The notes: generated from the sequence alone by a model not told the origin. A stretch of DNA of 64,000 bases from Paenibacillus sp. JNUCC32 (GCF_014863545.1 NZ_CP062260.1:5977501-6041500); one strand, 5' to 3'; positions 8,556-18,297 are shown, numbered from the stretch's first letter. A program made the numbers and translations.

Positions 8556-9380
8556 TTATTCCGTGTACTGCTTTCGGAATTGCAGCGGCGACAGGCCGAA
8601 ACGGGCGGAGAAGCGGCGGGAGAAATAGGGCGGGTATTGAAATCCCACATGCTCCGCGATCCGGGCCATGGACCACTGGGTAGTCAGTAGCAGCCGCTTC
8701 GCCTGGTCCAGGCGGTACTGCAGCAGGTATTCCGTTGGCGTCAAGCCGTGCGAGGCCTTCATGCAGCGCGTCAGGTAATTGTAGTGGAAATGCAGGTCAG
8801 ACGATAAACGTGCGTTGCTGATGGGCTCGCGGTAATGCATTTTGATATAGGATTCCACCTGCTCCGCGACTTTGCGCACCCGCGATTGCTCCTGATCGGA
8901 CCGCGACGGATCCAGCAGCTCCAGCAGCTCGATAAACAGGGTCTGTTCGCGCCAAAACGCCGTAGATCTCGGCTCCGTAGCCTGAAGGTGCAAGGAATCG
9001 AACAGCTGATAGGCTTGCTCCGGATAAGGGATATGGCCTTGCCTGGGCAGCTTGATATTGTGTGAGATCGACGCATGATCGGTTGTGCTCGTTGCCGCCG
9101 ATTGAAAATGCAGCCAATAAAAGGAGGTTTCCTCCCGGCACTCTTGCACAGCGTAGTGGTGCGCGTCCGGCATCAATACGGCCATATCCCCGGCACGTAG
9201 TGCCCACTGCAGGTTCTCCTCGCCCAGAAACAAGCAGCCGCGTTGAACGAGGATGAGGTCGAAGACGCCAAGGTTTCTCCGGTTCGGATGCGATTCGCCC
9301 GGCATGTAGTGCGTTTTACCGGATTCAAGGAAGTAGGGCAGCGGCAGAGAGGTGAAGGAAAGCACGCTTTGTTCCGACAT
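8556..9380 (-). CDS. AraC-family regulator (cupin sensor)
   Basis: This 274-residue protein has an N-terminal cupin-like AraC sugar-sensing domain (about 10-140, including GVFDLILVQRGCLFLGEE and GDMAVLMPDAHHYA) and a C-terminal double helix-turn-helix (about 175-272, ending in ARFGLSPLQFRKQYTE). It is divergent from the GH127 arabinofuranosidase gene with about 140 bp between, so it very likely regulates that gene in response to arabinose or a related sugar; this is inferred from context. ATG 9380 follows GGAGGTG on the minus strand. Confidence 0.9.
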   Translation of the reverse strand: MSEQSVLSFTSLPLPYFLESGKTHYMPGESHPNRRNLGVFDLILVQRGCLFLGEENLQWALRAGDMAVLMPDAHHYAVQECREETSFYWLHFQSAATSTTDHASISHNIKLPRQGHIPYPEQAYQLFDSLHLQATEPRSTAFWREQTLFIELLELLDPSRSDQEQSRVRKVAEQVESYIKMHYREPISNARLSSDLHFHYNYLTRCMKASHGLTPTEYLLQYRLDQAKRLLLTTQWSMARIAEHVGFQYPPYFSRRFSARFGLSPLQFRKQYTE

Positions 9381-9519
9381 GGTAACACCTCCAAGGAAGT
9401 GTGAAATCGTATAAGAAATTAGGTCGATTCTGTTATCGTTTTCATCCTATCATAGATCGTAGAATGGGAAGTGTCGAGGCTTTATCCTATTCGAACCCCA
9501 AAAGGAGTGTATATCCGAG

Positions 9520-11496
9520 ATGATGACTCTTACTACGCGTTCAGCTGCCGTGCCTCTTAAGCAAGTGAAACTGACCGACCCCTTCTGGTCGAGTTACATA
9601 GAACTGGTAAGGGAAGTGGTGATTCCCTACCAATACGAGGCCCTCCATGATCGAATTCCGGGCATTGAGCCGAGCCATGGCGTATCCAATTTTCGCATCG
9701 CTGCCGGCAGGGACGAGGGTGAATACGGGGGCATGGTGTTTCAGGACAGCGATGTCGCCAAATGGCTTGAGGCTGCGGCTTATTCGCTGGCCACTCATCG
9801 GGATCCGAAGCTGGAAGAACAGGTGGATGAACTGATTGATCTGGTTGCCGACGCCCAGCAGCCGGATGGCTATCTGAATACGTATTTTACGGTGAAGGAG
9901 CCGGAGAAACGCTGGACCAATCTGACGGACTGCCATGAGCTGTACTGCGCCGGTCATATGATTGAAGCCGGAGTTGCTCACTACAGGGCGACGGGAAATC
10001 GGAAGCTACTGGATGTGGTATGCCGCTTGGCGGATCATATCGATAGCGTTTTTGGACCCGAGGATGGGAAAATCCATGGGTTTGACGGCCATCAGGAGAT
10101 TGAGCTGGCCCTGGTGAAATTGTATGAGGTGACTCAAGAGCCGAGATATTTGAGCCTGAGCCAATATTTCATCGATGAGCGCGGGACGGAACCCCACTTC
10201 TTCCTTCAGGAGTGGGAACAGCGCGGGAAGAAATCCTTCTATCGCTCGGTGCTGCACGCCCCGCATTTGGCTTATCATCAGAGCCATCTGCCCGTTAGGG
10301 AGCAGAAGGAGGCCGTCGGGCACTCGGTCCGGGCCGTATATATGTACACGGCGATGGCGGATCTGGCCGCCAGAACGAAGGACCCGGCTCTGCTTGAGGC
10401 TTGCGATGCCTTGTGGCGCAACATGGTCCATAAACAGATGTACATTACCGGAGGGATCGGCTCCACTCATCACGGCGAGGCGTTTACGACGGATTACGAT
10501 CTGCCGAATGATACCGTGTATTCCGAGACCTGTGCATCCATCGGCTTGATCTTTTTTGCCCAACGTATGCTCCAGCTGGCACCTAAATCCGAGTATGCGG
10601 ACGTGATGGAGCGCGCGCTGTTTAACACGGTCATTGGCAGCATGGCTCAGGACGGGCGGCATTTCTTCTATGTAAACCCGCTTGAGGTATGGCCTGCGGC
10701 CTGCCGCCATAATCCGGGCAAGGCTCATGTGAAGCCGGTTCGGCCGGGATGGTTCGCCTGCGCCTGCTGCCCGCCGAACGTGGCAAGGCTTCTGTCATCG
10801 CTGGGCGAATACGTGTATACGATGAATGACGATACGCTGTATGCCCATCTGTACATCGGCGGCGAAGCGGAGGTGCGGTTCGGGGACGTGCCTGTGAAGG
10901 TAATGCAGAACTGCGCGCTGCCATGGGACGGGGACGTTACGCTTACGCTTCAGCCTGAGCAGGCTGTCGAGTGGACGGTGGCGCTTCGCATTCCGGATTG
11001 GTCGCGCGGCAAAGCCGGCTTGCGCGTGAACGGGCAAGAAATGAACGTGGAGGATATTACTCAAGACGGCTATGCTTGCGTGAAGAGAGTATGGGCGCCG
11101 GGAGACACCGTGGAGTTGGCATTCTCCATGGAGATCCATCAGGTCAGAGCCAATCCGAATATACGGGGGAATGCCGGCAAGGCCGCGATTCAGCGCGGGC
11201 CGCTCGTATACTGCCTGGAAAGCGTCGATCATGGAGTGCCTGTATCCTCGCTATCGCTTGCGGGCGATCCGAAGCTTCGTTCGCGATTTGATCCGAATCT
11301 TCTCGGCGGAGCGGTTGTCATAGAAGGAGCCGGGTGGCTTGAAGAGTCTGACGATTGGGGCGATGAGCAGCTGTATCGTTCTTCTCCCAAAAAGATGCTT
11401 CCCGCATCATTAAAGGCTATTCCCTATTATTTATGGGGCAACCGCGGCGAGAATGAAATGGCCGTCTGGGTGCGCGAGCTGCCGCGCACGGTATAA
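9520..11496 (+). CDS. GH127 beta-L-arabinofuranosidase
   Basis: This 658-residue protein is full length for GH127 (an (alpha/alpha)6 barrel followed by beta domains). GH127 enzymes release beta-L-arabinofuranose from plant hydroxyproline-linked arabinan chains, using a zinc-bound cysteine nucleophile. The expected zinc ligands are all visible: E336 and C338 in ETCASIG, and C416/C417 in WFACACCPP. These positions are almost those of Bifidobacterium HypBA1 (E338, C340, C417, C418). There is no signal peptide, so the enzyme is cytoplasmic and acts on imported oligosaccharides. AAAAGGAG lies upstream; ATG 9523 is an equal alternative start. Its transporter is not in this window. Confidence 0.9.
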   Translation: MMTLTTRSAAVPLKQVKLTDPFWSSYIELVREVVIPYQYEALHDRIPGIEPSHGVSNFRIAAGRDEGEYGGMVFQDSDVAKWLEAAAYSLATHRDPKLEEQVDELIDLVADAQQPDGYLNTYFTVKEPEKRWTNLTDCHELYCAGHMIEAGVAHYRATGNRKLLDVVCRLADHIDSVFGPEDGKIHGFDGHQEIELALVKLYEVTQEPRYLSLSQYFIDERGTEPHFFLQEWEQRGKKSFYRSVLHAPHLAYHQSHLPVREQKEAVGHSVRAVYMYTAMADLAARTKDPALLEACDALWRNMVHKQMYITGGIGSTHHGEAFTTDYDLPNDTVYSETCASIGLIFFAQRMLQLAPKSEYADVMERALFNTVIGSMAQDGRHFFYVNPLEVWPAACRHNPGKAHVKPVRPGWFACACCPPNVARLLSSLGEYVYTMNDDTLYAHLYIGGEAEVRFGDVPVKVMQNCALPWDGDVTLTLQPEQAVEWTVALRIPDWSRGKAGLRVNGQEMNVEDITQDGYACVKRVWAPGDTVELAFSMEIHQVRANPNIRGNAGKAAIQRGPLVYCLESVDHGVPVSSLSLAGDPKLRSRFDPNLLGGAVVIEGAGWLEESDDWGDEQLYRSSPKKMLPASLKAIPYYLWGNRGENEMAVWVRELPRTV

Positions 11497-11590
11497 AGAT
11501 CGTACAGACGGCCTATCCGGATAGAGATTGGAAACACAGCCGGAAAATGCTGCGTACCATAACCATGACGATGCCAAGCATCATAACATA

Positions 11591-11634
11591 AAGGGCTTGC
11601 CCAAGGTCGATGGACCTCGGGCAAGCCCTTTTTT
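11591..11634. terminator. bidirectional terminator between GH127 and glutathione peroxidase genes
   Basis: A perfect 12-bp stem AAGGGCTTGCCC/GGGCAAGCCCTT, with an inner AGGTC/GACCT stem, ends in Ts on the plus side. It lies between two converging genes. Confidence 0.85.
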
Positions 11635-11676
11635 AGGTGACAAGCAAACGGAGGATGGATCCTGTCCTGCACCGGT

Positions 11677-12153
11677 TTACAACAGCTTCTTGATATCCTC
11701 TTCCATCTTCTCCGGAGTGTCCGTCGGTGCAAAGCGCTTGATCACCTTGCCGCTGCGGTCCACCAGAAATTTGGTGAAGTTCCATTTGATCGCCTTGATG
11801 CCCAGTGCGCCGGGGGCTTCGCTGGTCAGATATTTGTAAAGCGGATGAGCGTTCGTGCCGTTCACATCGATCTTGGAAAACAGCGGGAAGGTGACGCCGT
11901 GATTAAGCTTGCAGGCCTCTTCGATCGCGGCATCCTCCTCCAGCTCTTGATTCATGAATTGGCTGCTGGGGAAGCCGAGAACGGCCAATCCCTGGTCGCG
12001 GTAGGTTTGGTGCAGCTTCTCCAGACCGTCGAATTGAGGGGCAAAGCCGCATTTGGTCGCCGTATTGACGATCAGCATGACGTCGCCTTTATAAGATTCC
12101 AGCGTTTGGGATTCGCCGCGTATCGTTTTTACTTCATATTCATAGATCGACAT
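11677..12153 (-). CDS. glutathione peroxidase-like thiol peroxidase
   Basis: This 158-residue cytosolic peroxidase reduces peroxides, in bacteria usually with thioredoxin rather than glutathione. The peroxidatic residue is a cysteine, not selenocysteine: C35 in NTATKCGF. The Gln of FPSSQF and the Trp-Asn of IKWNFTKF complete the family's catalytic set. The cysteine usually seen as FPCNQF is replaced by serine, and C81 (EEACKLN) is the likely resolving cysteine. ATG 12153 was chosen because AGGAGGT lies upstream of it; an upstream in-frame start at 12174 precedes that site. Confidence 0.9.
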   Translation of the reverse strand: MSIYEYEVKTIRGESQTLESYKGDVMLIVNTATKCGFAPQFDGLEKLHQTYRDQGLAVLGFPSSQFMNQELEEDAAIEEACKLNHGVTFPLFSKIDVNGTNAHPLYKYLTSEAPGALGIKAIKWNFTKFLVDRSGKVIKRFAPTDTPEKMEEDIKKLL

Positions 12154-12417
12154 CGCCGTAGAAACCTCCTCCAATGAGATGTATTAAGTTCAGAGTATAT
12201 CCTTTTACGGCGGATTGCAATTTGATAGGGCGACATCCAGGGTTTATGCGAGCGGGTACATGGATATATGAATTTCAATACCTGATGCGGAAATATCAAA
12301 AGTAAAATTTTGTATTTTCATCTGGACTTATTTAGGAGATGTATGATAGTAGTAGAATAAGTGCTTAATCGAATGAACCAAGAGGGGTACTACTGAAATC
12401 ATGTGTGGGAGGACGGT

Positions 12418-13326
12418 ATGAGATTAAAAACGCAAATGCTCAAAACGACGGTGACCAGCCTGCTGGCTTTTATGTTCATCGTCCTCATCGTCCTGGTTCC
12501 AAGGGATCTGAATCTGTCGCTGGACAGCAATTTATGGGTGACAAATTATTCCTTTGATCTGGGTGAGTATGTAACGCATATCCGGGATTATTTTGCAGCG
12601 GCGATTCAGAACGGTACGCTGGGGGAATCGCGATATAACGGCCAGTCTTGGGAAGCGGCCGCTTTCGGAGCCGTCGGCAAAAGCCTGCTCGTTATTGTAT
12701 CCGCTTTATTCATAGGATTCGTGTTCGGCATTCTGAAGGGAGTCCTGGACTACAAATTGTCCAAGACCAAATTTAGCGCGCTGGGGCACTGGACGACATG
12801 GCTGTTCCAGTCCATTCCGGATTTTTTCCTGATGCTGATCGCCCAGTGGGTGCTTATTAAGCATGTTCCGGCTATCCGTTATTTTGCGGTTGATGGTTGG
12901 GAGGCCTTCGTGCTGCCTTCGCTGCTTGTCTCGATTTACCCGATTTTCTTCATTGCCCGAATCACGTCGGCCTCGCTGCTCGCACAGGAAGGCAAGATGT
13001 ACATACTGCTGGCTAAAGCCAAAGGTCTGAGCGACCGGAAGGTTGTCTACAAACATATGCTGCGCAACGGCATCGCGACCATCCTGACCCATCTTCCGGG
13101 CCTGCTTGTCTTTATCTTATCCAACCTGCTCGTGGTGGAATATTACCGCAACTATCCAGGGGCGGCGTGGAGATTGTTTCTGGCACTGGATTTCAATACG
13201 TTCAGCGGCACCGGCGGCAATTATGAACCGGGTGTCATTATTTATATCGCATTTTCCTTTATGGTGCTGTTCATGATCGTCCAATGGATCAGTCATTCGG
13301 CACGCAAGTACTTTGATCCACGATAA
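12418..13326 (+). CDS. ABC transporter permease, OppB/DppB-like
   Basis: This 302-residue membrane protein has an N-terminal transmembrane helix, an extracytoplasmic region, then about five helices with a permease loop around LLAKAKGLSDRKVVYKHMLRN, which contacts the ATPase in peptide/nickel-type (Opp/Dpp) systems. ATG 12418 follows GGGAGGACGGT. It precedes a second permease by about 20 bp. No binding protein or ATPase gene is nearby, so this pair must use components encoded elsewhere or has a specialised role. The substrate is unknown. Confidence 0.82.
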   Translation: MRLKTQMLKTTVTSLLAFMFIVLIVLVPRDLNLSLDSNLWVTNYSFDLGEYVTHIRDYFAAAIQNGTLGESRYNGQSWEAAAFGAVGKSLLVIVSALFIGFVFGILKGVLDYKLSKTKFSALGHWTTWLFQSIPDFFLMLIAQWVLIKHVPAIRYFAVDGWEAFVLPSLLVSIYPIFFIARITSASLLAQEGKMYILLAKAKGLSDRKVVYKHMLRNGIATILTHLPGLLVFILSNLLVVEYYRNYPGAAWRLFLALDFNTFSGTGGNYEPGVIIYIAFSFMVLFMIVQWISHSARKYFDPR

Positions 13327-13345
13327 AGATACGAGGTGAGTCGTC

Positions 13346-14245
13346 TTGAAGAACTTTCCTTTATGGATAGGCAGTATTTTGCTTGCTTTCTTTGTTTTCG
13401 TTATGCTGGCGGGGCCTTACATGCCCTTCATTGATAAGGATTTAAAGAAGGAACCCTCCAGATGGGTCATGAAGGACGGGAAGCAGAAGCTGACCCTGCC
13501 GCCTTATAAGCCTTCCTCGAAGAATTGGCTTGGATCGGACAAGCGAGGGGTCGATAACCTGAGCAAGCTGGTTGTGACCGCCAAGGATACGATCCTGCTG
13601 GTGCTCGCGATTACGGCTGTCCGATATGCGATCGGGGTGCCCCTGGGATTGATTGCCCGCAAGAAAAAGGGGTTCACCCACCGGTTCATCACCTTTTGGA
13701 ACCAGTTGTGCTCCTATTTGCCGCCGGTCTTCGCATCCGCGCTGCTGCTTGCGCTTCCGTTCTTTCTCTTCTCCCAGCAGCGGATGGGCTGGGCCATTCT
13801 GATTCTGGCTAGCGTCGAAGCCGGGCGGGTGGCCATCACGATTCAGCAGCAGGCCCACAAGATGGCAAGCGAGCCTTATATGGAGGCCGGAACCGCGTTA
13901 GGTCTTCGCACGAGGACGCTGACGAAGAATTACTATATCCCGGTCATGTTCCCCGAAGTGATCGTCAACTTCTGTTTGGATATGGGGAAGGTCATGCTCC
14001 TGCTCGGCCAGCTTGCGATCGTGAACATCTTCCTTGGTCATGAATGGAAGGAAGTTAATTATTACGTCATGGAATTCGTGGAGACGGGTTATAACTGGGC
14101 GACCATTCTGTCCAAGCATCGGGCAGACATCTGGCTTGGGAAGTTCCAATTCGTGGTCTATCCGGCGTTTGCCATGATGCTGCTGATCATCACGTTCAAC
14201 CTGTTAGGCGAGGGTTTGCGCCGCCGTTTTCAGGTTAAGGGCTGA
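13346..14245 (+). CDS. ABC transporter permease, OppC/DppC-like
   Basis: This 299-residue protein is the second half of the permease pair. It has one N-terminal helix, an unusually long soluble stretch carrying WLGSDKRGVDNLSKLV (typical of OppC/DppC N-termini), then five helices with the loop YMEAGTALGLRTRTLTKNYYI. Translation appears to start at TTG 13346 after GAGGTG. It is probably co-transcribed with the preceding gene and ends before a terminator shared with the amylase gene. Confidence 0.82.
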   Translation: MKNFPLWIGSILLAFFVFVMLAGPYMPFIDKDLKKEPSRWVMKDGKQKLTLPPYKPSSKNWLGSDKRGVDNLSKLVVTAKDTILLVLAITAVRYAIGVPLGLIARKKKGFTHRFITFWNQLCSYLPPVFASALLLALPFFLFSQQRMGWAILILASVEAGRVAITIQQQAHKMASEPYMEAGTALGLRTRTLTKNYYIPVMFPEVIVNFCLDMGKVMLLLGQLAIVNIFLGHEWKEVNYYVMEFVETGYNWATILSKHRADIWLGKFQFVVYPAFAMMLLIITFNLLGEGLRRRFQVKG

Positions 14246-14267
14246 TTGAGGGGCTCTGGCTGTTAAC

Positions 14268-14357
14268 GCAAAAAAACCGGAAGAATGAAAGCTTATGCAG
14301 GTGCTTCCCATAAGGAGGCAAGCTTCTGCCGAAGCCGATTTCTTCCGGTCTTTTTAT
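14268..14357. terminator. bidirectional terminator between permease pair and amylase
   Basis: Long hairpin arms, AAAAAACCGGAAGAA and TTCTTCCGGTCTTTTT, flank a loop of about 55 bases. T runs occur on both strands, fitting convergent genes. Confidence 0.65.
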
Positions 14358-14378
14358 GTCCATGCCGAATGCGGTTTG

Positions 14379-15848
14379 TCACGCTTCTACGGGGATATCC
14401 GGGTGAGCCCAGACGGACACGCTGCCGCCGTTCACCGGGAACAGGCCGAAGCCGTCCTCGCCGATCGTTACGCGATCCTTCCGGGTGCGGGTCAGATCCA
14501 CCCATACCTCTCCGGCGCGATGCTCGCCGACAAACATTCGCTTATCCCCGGCTTCGCCGTTGGCGATGACCACCGCGCAGCCGGAACATTCGATTTCCGG
14601 TATGCCGCGGCGGACCCAGCCTATCGTATTCGGGTGGTCAAAATAATCATCCTGCTCGCCGTACGCCCGATTCGCCCGGGCATACAACAGCGGATCAATC
14701 GCTTCCCGTTTGCCGGGAATGGGGTTCTCGCCGCCGATTCCGTAATAATCGCCGTAGAAGACCGAAGGATAACCGTCCTTCCGCAGCAGGATCAACGCAT
14801 AAGCGCTCTGCTTGAACCAATCCTCGACCCAGGATTCCAGCGATTCCTGCGGCTGCGAGTCGTGATTGTCCACAAACGTGACGGCATTCATCGGATGCGA
14901 TTGCACGAGCGTATCGTCGAAAATCGTCCGCAGATCGAAGGAGCGGCCGGCTTTCGAAGCCGCTTGGAGTTTATAGTGAAGAGACACGTCGAACAGATCG
15001 ATTTTATAATCCACCGTATCCAGGAAATTCCGGCAGTCCTGAAGCTCGGGGTTCCAGAACTCCCCCACGATGTAAAAATCATCGCCGCGCTTTTTTTTCA
15101 TGGCTGCCGCAAATTCTTTGATGAAGTCATGATTGATGTGCTTGATCGCATCCAGCCGGAATCCGCTGCATTGCAGCGTATCCACCAGCCATTTTCCCCA
15201 TGCAATCATTTCCTTGCGCACATCCGGATGGCTGTAATCAATGTTGGCAAACATCAGGTAGTCGTAATTGCCGAATTCATTGTCCACCTTGTCGCTCCAC
15301 GATTTATTCTCGCCGACGATGCGGTAAATGCCGGAACGTTTGTTGATTTCGTCGTAATCGGTCCCGTTGAAATGAGTGAAGTTCCATTGGAAGGCAGAGT
15401 ATTGGTCCCCCCGGCCGGGGAACGTGAATTTGGTCCATCCCTCGATCTCGAACGGCTTCGAAATATCCTTGGTCCGATCCATCTCGTCGACCTGTACCAC
15501 CCGGAAACGTTCGGTCTCATCGGCGCCCGCCTTATGGTTCATCACCAGATCCACATAAACCGCGATCCCGTTCTTCTGGCAGGCCGCGATGGCATCGGTC
15601 AATTCCTGCTTGGTTCCGTACTTCGTGCGAACCGTTCCCTTCTGATCGAATTCTCCCAGATCATACAGGTCGTAAACGCCGTAACCATTGTCCTCGGCGG
15701 ACGATGCCTTTGTCACCGGAGGAATCCAAACCGCGTCGATCCCTGCCTTGCTCAGCTCCGGCGCTGCGTTCTTGAGCCGGTTCCAGTGGGAGCCGTCGGC
15801 TGCCACATGCCATTCGAAGAATTGCATAATCGTATGATTTCGCTGCAT
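14379..15848 (-). CDS. cytoplasmic alpha-amylase (GH13, subfamily 5-like)
   Basis: This 489-residue GH13 enzyme has the usual barrel motifs: VDLVMNHK, GFRLDAIKH, VGEFWNP and FVDNHDSQ. They place the nucleophile at D233, the acid/base at E263 and the transition-state Asp at D330, almost the numbering of B. licheniformis amylase. It starts directly with MQRNHTIMQFFEWH and has no signal peptide, so it is intracellular and likely trims imported maltodextrin or stored glucan. ATG 15848 follows GAGGAGATGG; a longer in-frame start at 15881 lies upstream of that site. Confidence 0.93.
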   Translation of the reverse strand: MQRNHTIMQFFEWHVAADGSHWNRLKNAAPELSKAGIDAVWIPPVTKASSAEDNGYGVYDLYDLGEFDQKGTVRTKYGTKQELTDAIAACQKNGIAVYVDLVMNHKAGADETERFRVVQVDEMDRTKDISKPFEIEGWTKFTFPGRGDQYSAFQWNFTHFNGTDYDEINKRSGIYRIVGENKSWSDKVDNEFGNYDYLMFANIDYSHPDVRKEMIAWGKWLVDTLQCSGFRLDAIKHINHDFIKEFAAAMKKKRGDDFYIVGEFWNPELQDCRNFLDTVDYKIDLFDVSLHYKLQAASKAGRSFDLRTIFDDTLVQSHPMNAVTFVDNHDSQPQESLESWVEDWFKQSAYALILLRKDGYPSVFYGDYYGIGGENPIPGKREAIDPLLYARANRAYGEQDDYFDHPNTIGWVRRGIPEIECSGCAVVIANGEAGDKRMFVGEHRAGEVWVDLTRTRKDRVTIGEDGFGLFPVNGGSVSVWAHPDIPVEA

Positions 15849-16073
15849 ACTTCCATCTCCTCTATCCTGATCGCTCTGCATGATGACTGCATACTAAGCT
15901 CAAATACCCAAGAAAGCGGGGGAGCTAAACCGTCCCCCCAGATCGGACACCCCCGCCCTTTTAGTTTTACCCTAAAATGGAAAGAAAAAGACGGGGCTGG
16001 CCATGCTGCAAAAACCGGAGTCGGTCTGAATCCAAAGCTCGGAGGATGGAAAGGGATTGGAGGCATTCACCGC

Positions 16074-16113
16074 CAAAAAGCCATCCCCCGCGAGCAGGGA
16101 ATGGCTTTTCGTT
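16074..16113 (-). terminator. terminator after yeiH-like gene
   Basis: On the minus strand, AAAAGCCATTCCCT pairs with GGGGGATGGCTTTTT around a short loop. It lies downstream of the transporter stop codon. Confidence 0.7.
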
Positions 16114-16140
16114 TCGTGCACTGGGCCGTCACCTGATTGC

Positions 16141-17184
16141 TTATGCCATGGCATAAGTCAGCAGGATCAGAAGCACGGTGGTGATGGCCATGGCCAGCAG
16201 CGGCCGCCAGGCGCCGCGTATGTCCTTCAAGTGGACATTCAGGCCAAGTCCCACCATCGCCATGGCAAGGATGAAGGAGGCTGCCTGGGATATCGTATCC
16301 TTGATCGGCAGGGGAATGATCGGTTGTCCGGTAAATTCCCAGCTTCCCAGCAAGCTCGCTGCGATGAAGCCAAGCAGGAACCAGGGAAACTCCATCCGCG
16401 TTTGGCTCTGCAAACGTCCGGTCCGCTTCATCCAGACCATTAGCACGATGCTGAGCGGCACGAGCAGAAATACGCGGCCAAGCTTGGCAAGCAGGCTGAT
16501 CGCAAGAGCATCTTCGCCTGCCGGAGCGGCTGCGAGTGCCACATGGGCGATCTCATGAAGACTTACGCCCGACCAGATGCCGTATTGGGTATCCGATAAG
16601 GGAAGCAGCGGCTGGACGAGGGTATAACCGATCGCGACGATGGTTCCGAGAAAGGCAATAAGCCCTGCTCCAAGCGCGGTATCCTTTTCCTTGGCTTTCA
16701 CGATCGGGGACACGGCGGCGATGGCGGCCGCGCCGCATACGCCTGTTCCGATCCCGAGCAGAAGGGACAGGGACATATCGGCCTTCAGCCATTTGGCAAT
16801 CATTAGTGTAAGCCCGATCGCAAACACGACGCTGATGACATCTCTCAGCATTAAATCCAAGCCTTGCTGGAATACGACGCCGATATTCAGCTTTAAGCCA
16901 TATAGAATGATCGCTAGGCGCAGCAGACGCTTGGCCGTGAATTGGATCCCGATGCGCAGTCTCTCCGGGTAACCGCGGAGCTGCCGGTATACAGCGGCGA
17001 TCAGAATTGCCCAGGCAAGCTGGCCAAGATAGCCAAGGCCCGGCACGCTGGCTAATCCGTAACCGATAAGGGCGATGACAAAGGTAAAGGCTACGCCGCC
17101 AGCAGTGGCGGGCAGCGAATGCTGCGTCCATCGAACCAGACGATGGACATGCTCTTGAGATTTGGAATATGCGGGTTCAGCCAT
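16141..17184 (-). CDS. YeiH/UPF0324 putative sulfate exporter family protein
   Basis: This 347-residue membrane protein has about ten helices and belongs to the conserved hypothetical 698 (YeiH) family. Recognisable stretches are LRLAIILYGLKLNIG, GTGVCGAAAIAAVSPIVKAKE and GVSLHEIAHVALAA. The family is annotated as a putative sulfate/sulfite-related exporter, but its function is weakly established. ATG 17184 follows GGAGG. It is divergent from a LysR gene, as in E. coli where yeiH is beside the LysR gene yeiE, so the regulator probably controls it. Confidence 0.87.
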   Translation of the reverse strand: MAEPAYSKSQEHVHRLVRWTQHSLPATAGGVAFTFVIALIGYGLASVPGLGYLGQLAWAILIAAVYRQLRGYPERLRIGIQFTAKRLLRLAIILYGLKLNIGVVFQQGLDLMLRDVISVVFAIGLTLMIAKWLKADMSLSLLLGIGTGVCGAAAIAAVSPIVKAKEKDTALGAGLIAFLGTIVAIGYTLVQPLLPLSDTQYGIWSGVSLHEIAHVALAAAPAGEDALAISLLAKLGRVFLLVPLSIVLMVWMKRTGRLQSQTRMEFPWFLLGFIAASLLGSWEFTGQPIIPLPIKDTISQAASFILAMAMVGLGLNVHLKDIRGAWRPLLAMAITTVLLILLTYAMA

Positions 17185-17341
17185 AAGACATAACCTCCGA
17201 TTCGTTCGGTTGGTCTGAACCCATCGTATCCCATTGCTTAGAATAAGAAAAATAAATCATTATGATGATCATCATAAGTAATTTATTATGGTAATATAAC
17301 GCATAACCAAATATGGATCTGGAACGAAGGGGGCTAAAAGC

Positions 17342-18238
17342 GTGGATCAAGCACTGGAAGTATTCGTAGCCGTCGTAGACAAGGGGAATTTTACCCGCGC
17401 GGCCGAGGAACTGCTTATGACACAGCCGGCGGTAAGCCAGTATATCCAGGCGCTGGAGCGTTCCGTTGGCACCAAGCTGCTGGAGAGAACCAATAAATAC
17501 GTCCGGCTTACGAAAGCGGGAGAGATCGTATACCATCATGCGAAGGACATTTTGGGCCTGTACACCCGCATGAACGCCCTTGTGGACGATTTGATGCATC
17601 GGGCAAGCGGCCATCTGTCCATCGGCTCCAGCTATACCTTCGGGGAGTACATGCTGCCGCATTTGATCGCTTATATGAGGGAGCGTTATCCCTTGATCCG
17701 CCCGTCGATTACAATCGGGAACACCAAGGAGGTGGCGGAGATGATATTGCGACATGAGGCGGATATCGGGATCGTCGAGGGCGACTATCAGGATGAGAAG
17801 CTGCATATCGAGGCTTTCGCGGAGGATGAAATGGTGGTGATGGTCCCCCGTGACGGGCGGTATGACCATCTGCAGGAGGTGCCGCTGTCCGAGCTGGCGG
17901 ATGAGACCTGGATTGTCAGGGAAGCCGGTTCGGGCACCCGCGAGGCAACGGAGCGGATGTTCTCCCGGTATCATGTTCATCCTAAGCATATCGTGGAGTT
18001 CGGAAGCACCCAGTTGATCAAGGAATCCGTGGAGGCAGGCCTTGGCGTTACGCTGTTGTCGAGGTGGGCGGTGCGCAAGGAGATTCGACTCGGAACGCTG
18101 CATATGCTGGTACCGGATGGCAAGCCGGTGGCGCGCCAGTTCTCATGGATTACGCAGAAGACGCCTTATCACACCAAGGCCGTTGAGATCTTTCTGGAGC
18201 TTCTGCGTCAACAGCGTGGATTTCCTAAGGAAGTGTAG
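17342..18238 (+). CDS. LysR-family regulator (YeiE/CysL-like)
   Basis: This 298-residue LysR regulator has an N-terminal winged helix (residues 1-60, FTRAAEELLMTQPAVSQYIQ) and a periplasmic-binding-protein-type effector domain with IGSSYTFGEYMLPHLIA and SGTREATERMF. GTG 17342 follows AAGGGGG. It is divergent from the yeiH-like gene with about 157 AT-rich bases between, where its operator should lie. The effector is unknown; relatives such as CysL and YeiE respond to sulfur or anion-related signals. Confidence 0.9.
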   Translation: MDQALEVFVAVVDKGNFTRAAEELLMTQPAVSQYIQALERSVGTKLLERTNKYVRLTKAGEIVYHHAKDILGLYTRMNALVDDLMHRASGHLSIGSSYTFGEYMLPHLIAYMRERYPLIRPSITIGNTKEVAEMILRHEADIGIVEGDYQDEKLHIEAFAEDEMVVMVPRDGRYDHLQEVPLSELADETWIVREAGSGTREATERMFSRYHVHPKHIVEFGSTQLIKESVEAGLGVTLLSRWAVRKEIRLGTLHMLVPDGKPVARQFSWITQKTPYHTKAVEIFLELLRQQRGFPKEV

Positions 18239-18271
18239 GGGAAGAAGGCGATTTCGAATCGAGTATCAAGG

Positions 18272-18297
18272 ACATCCCGCTTAGGGATGTTTTTTTG
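18272..18297 (+). terminator. terminator after LysR gene
   Basis: ACATCCC/GGGATGT stem with a 5-base loop followed by seven Ts. Confidence 0.85.

Noticed and set aside
9471..9500. A TGTCGA motif before the GH127 gene as another ECF42 promoter
   Set aside because: The downstream CGAA is only 14 bases away, unlike the 17-base spacing of the two good matches.
14295..16136. A 613-codon plus-strand open frame opposite the amylase gene
   Set aside because: It is the shadow of a strong GH13 gene; its translation has no family features and no ribosome site, while the minus strand has all GH13 motifs.
17177..18103. Minus-strand frame opposite the LysR gene
   Set aside because: Shadow; the plus strand encodes a full LysR regulator.
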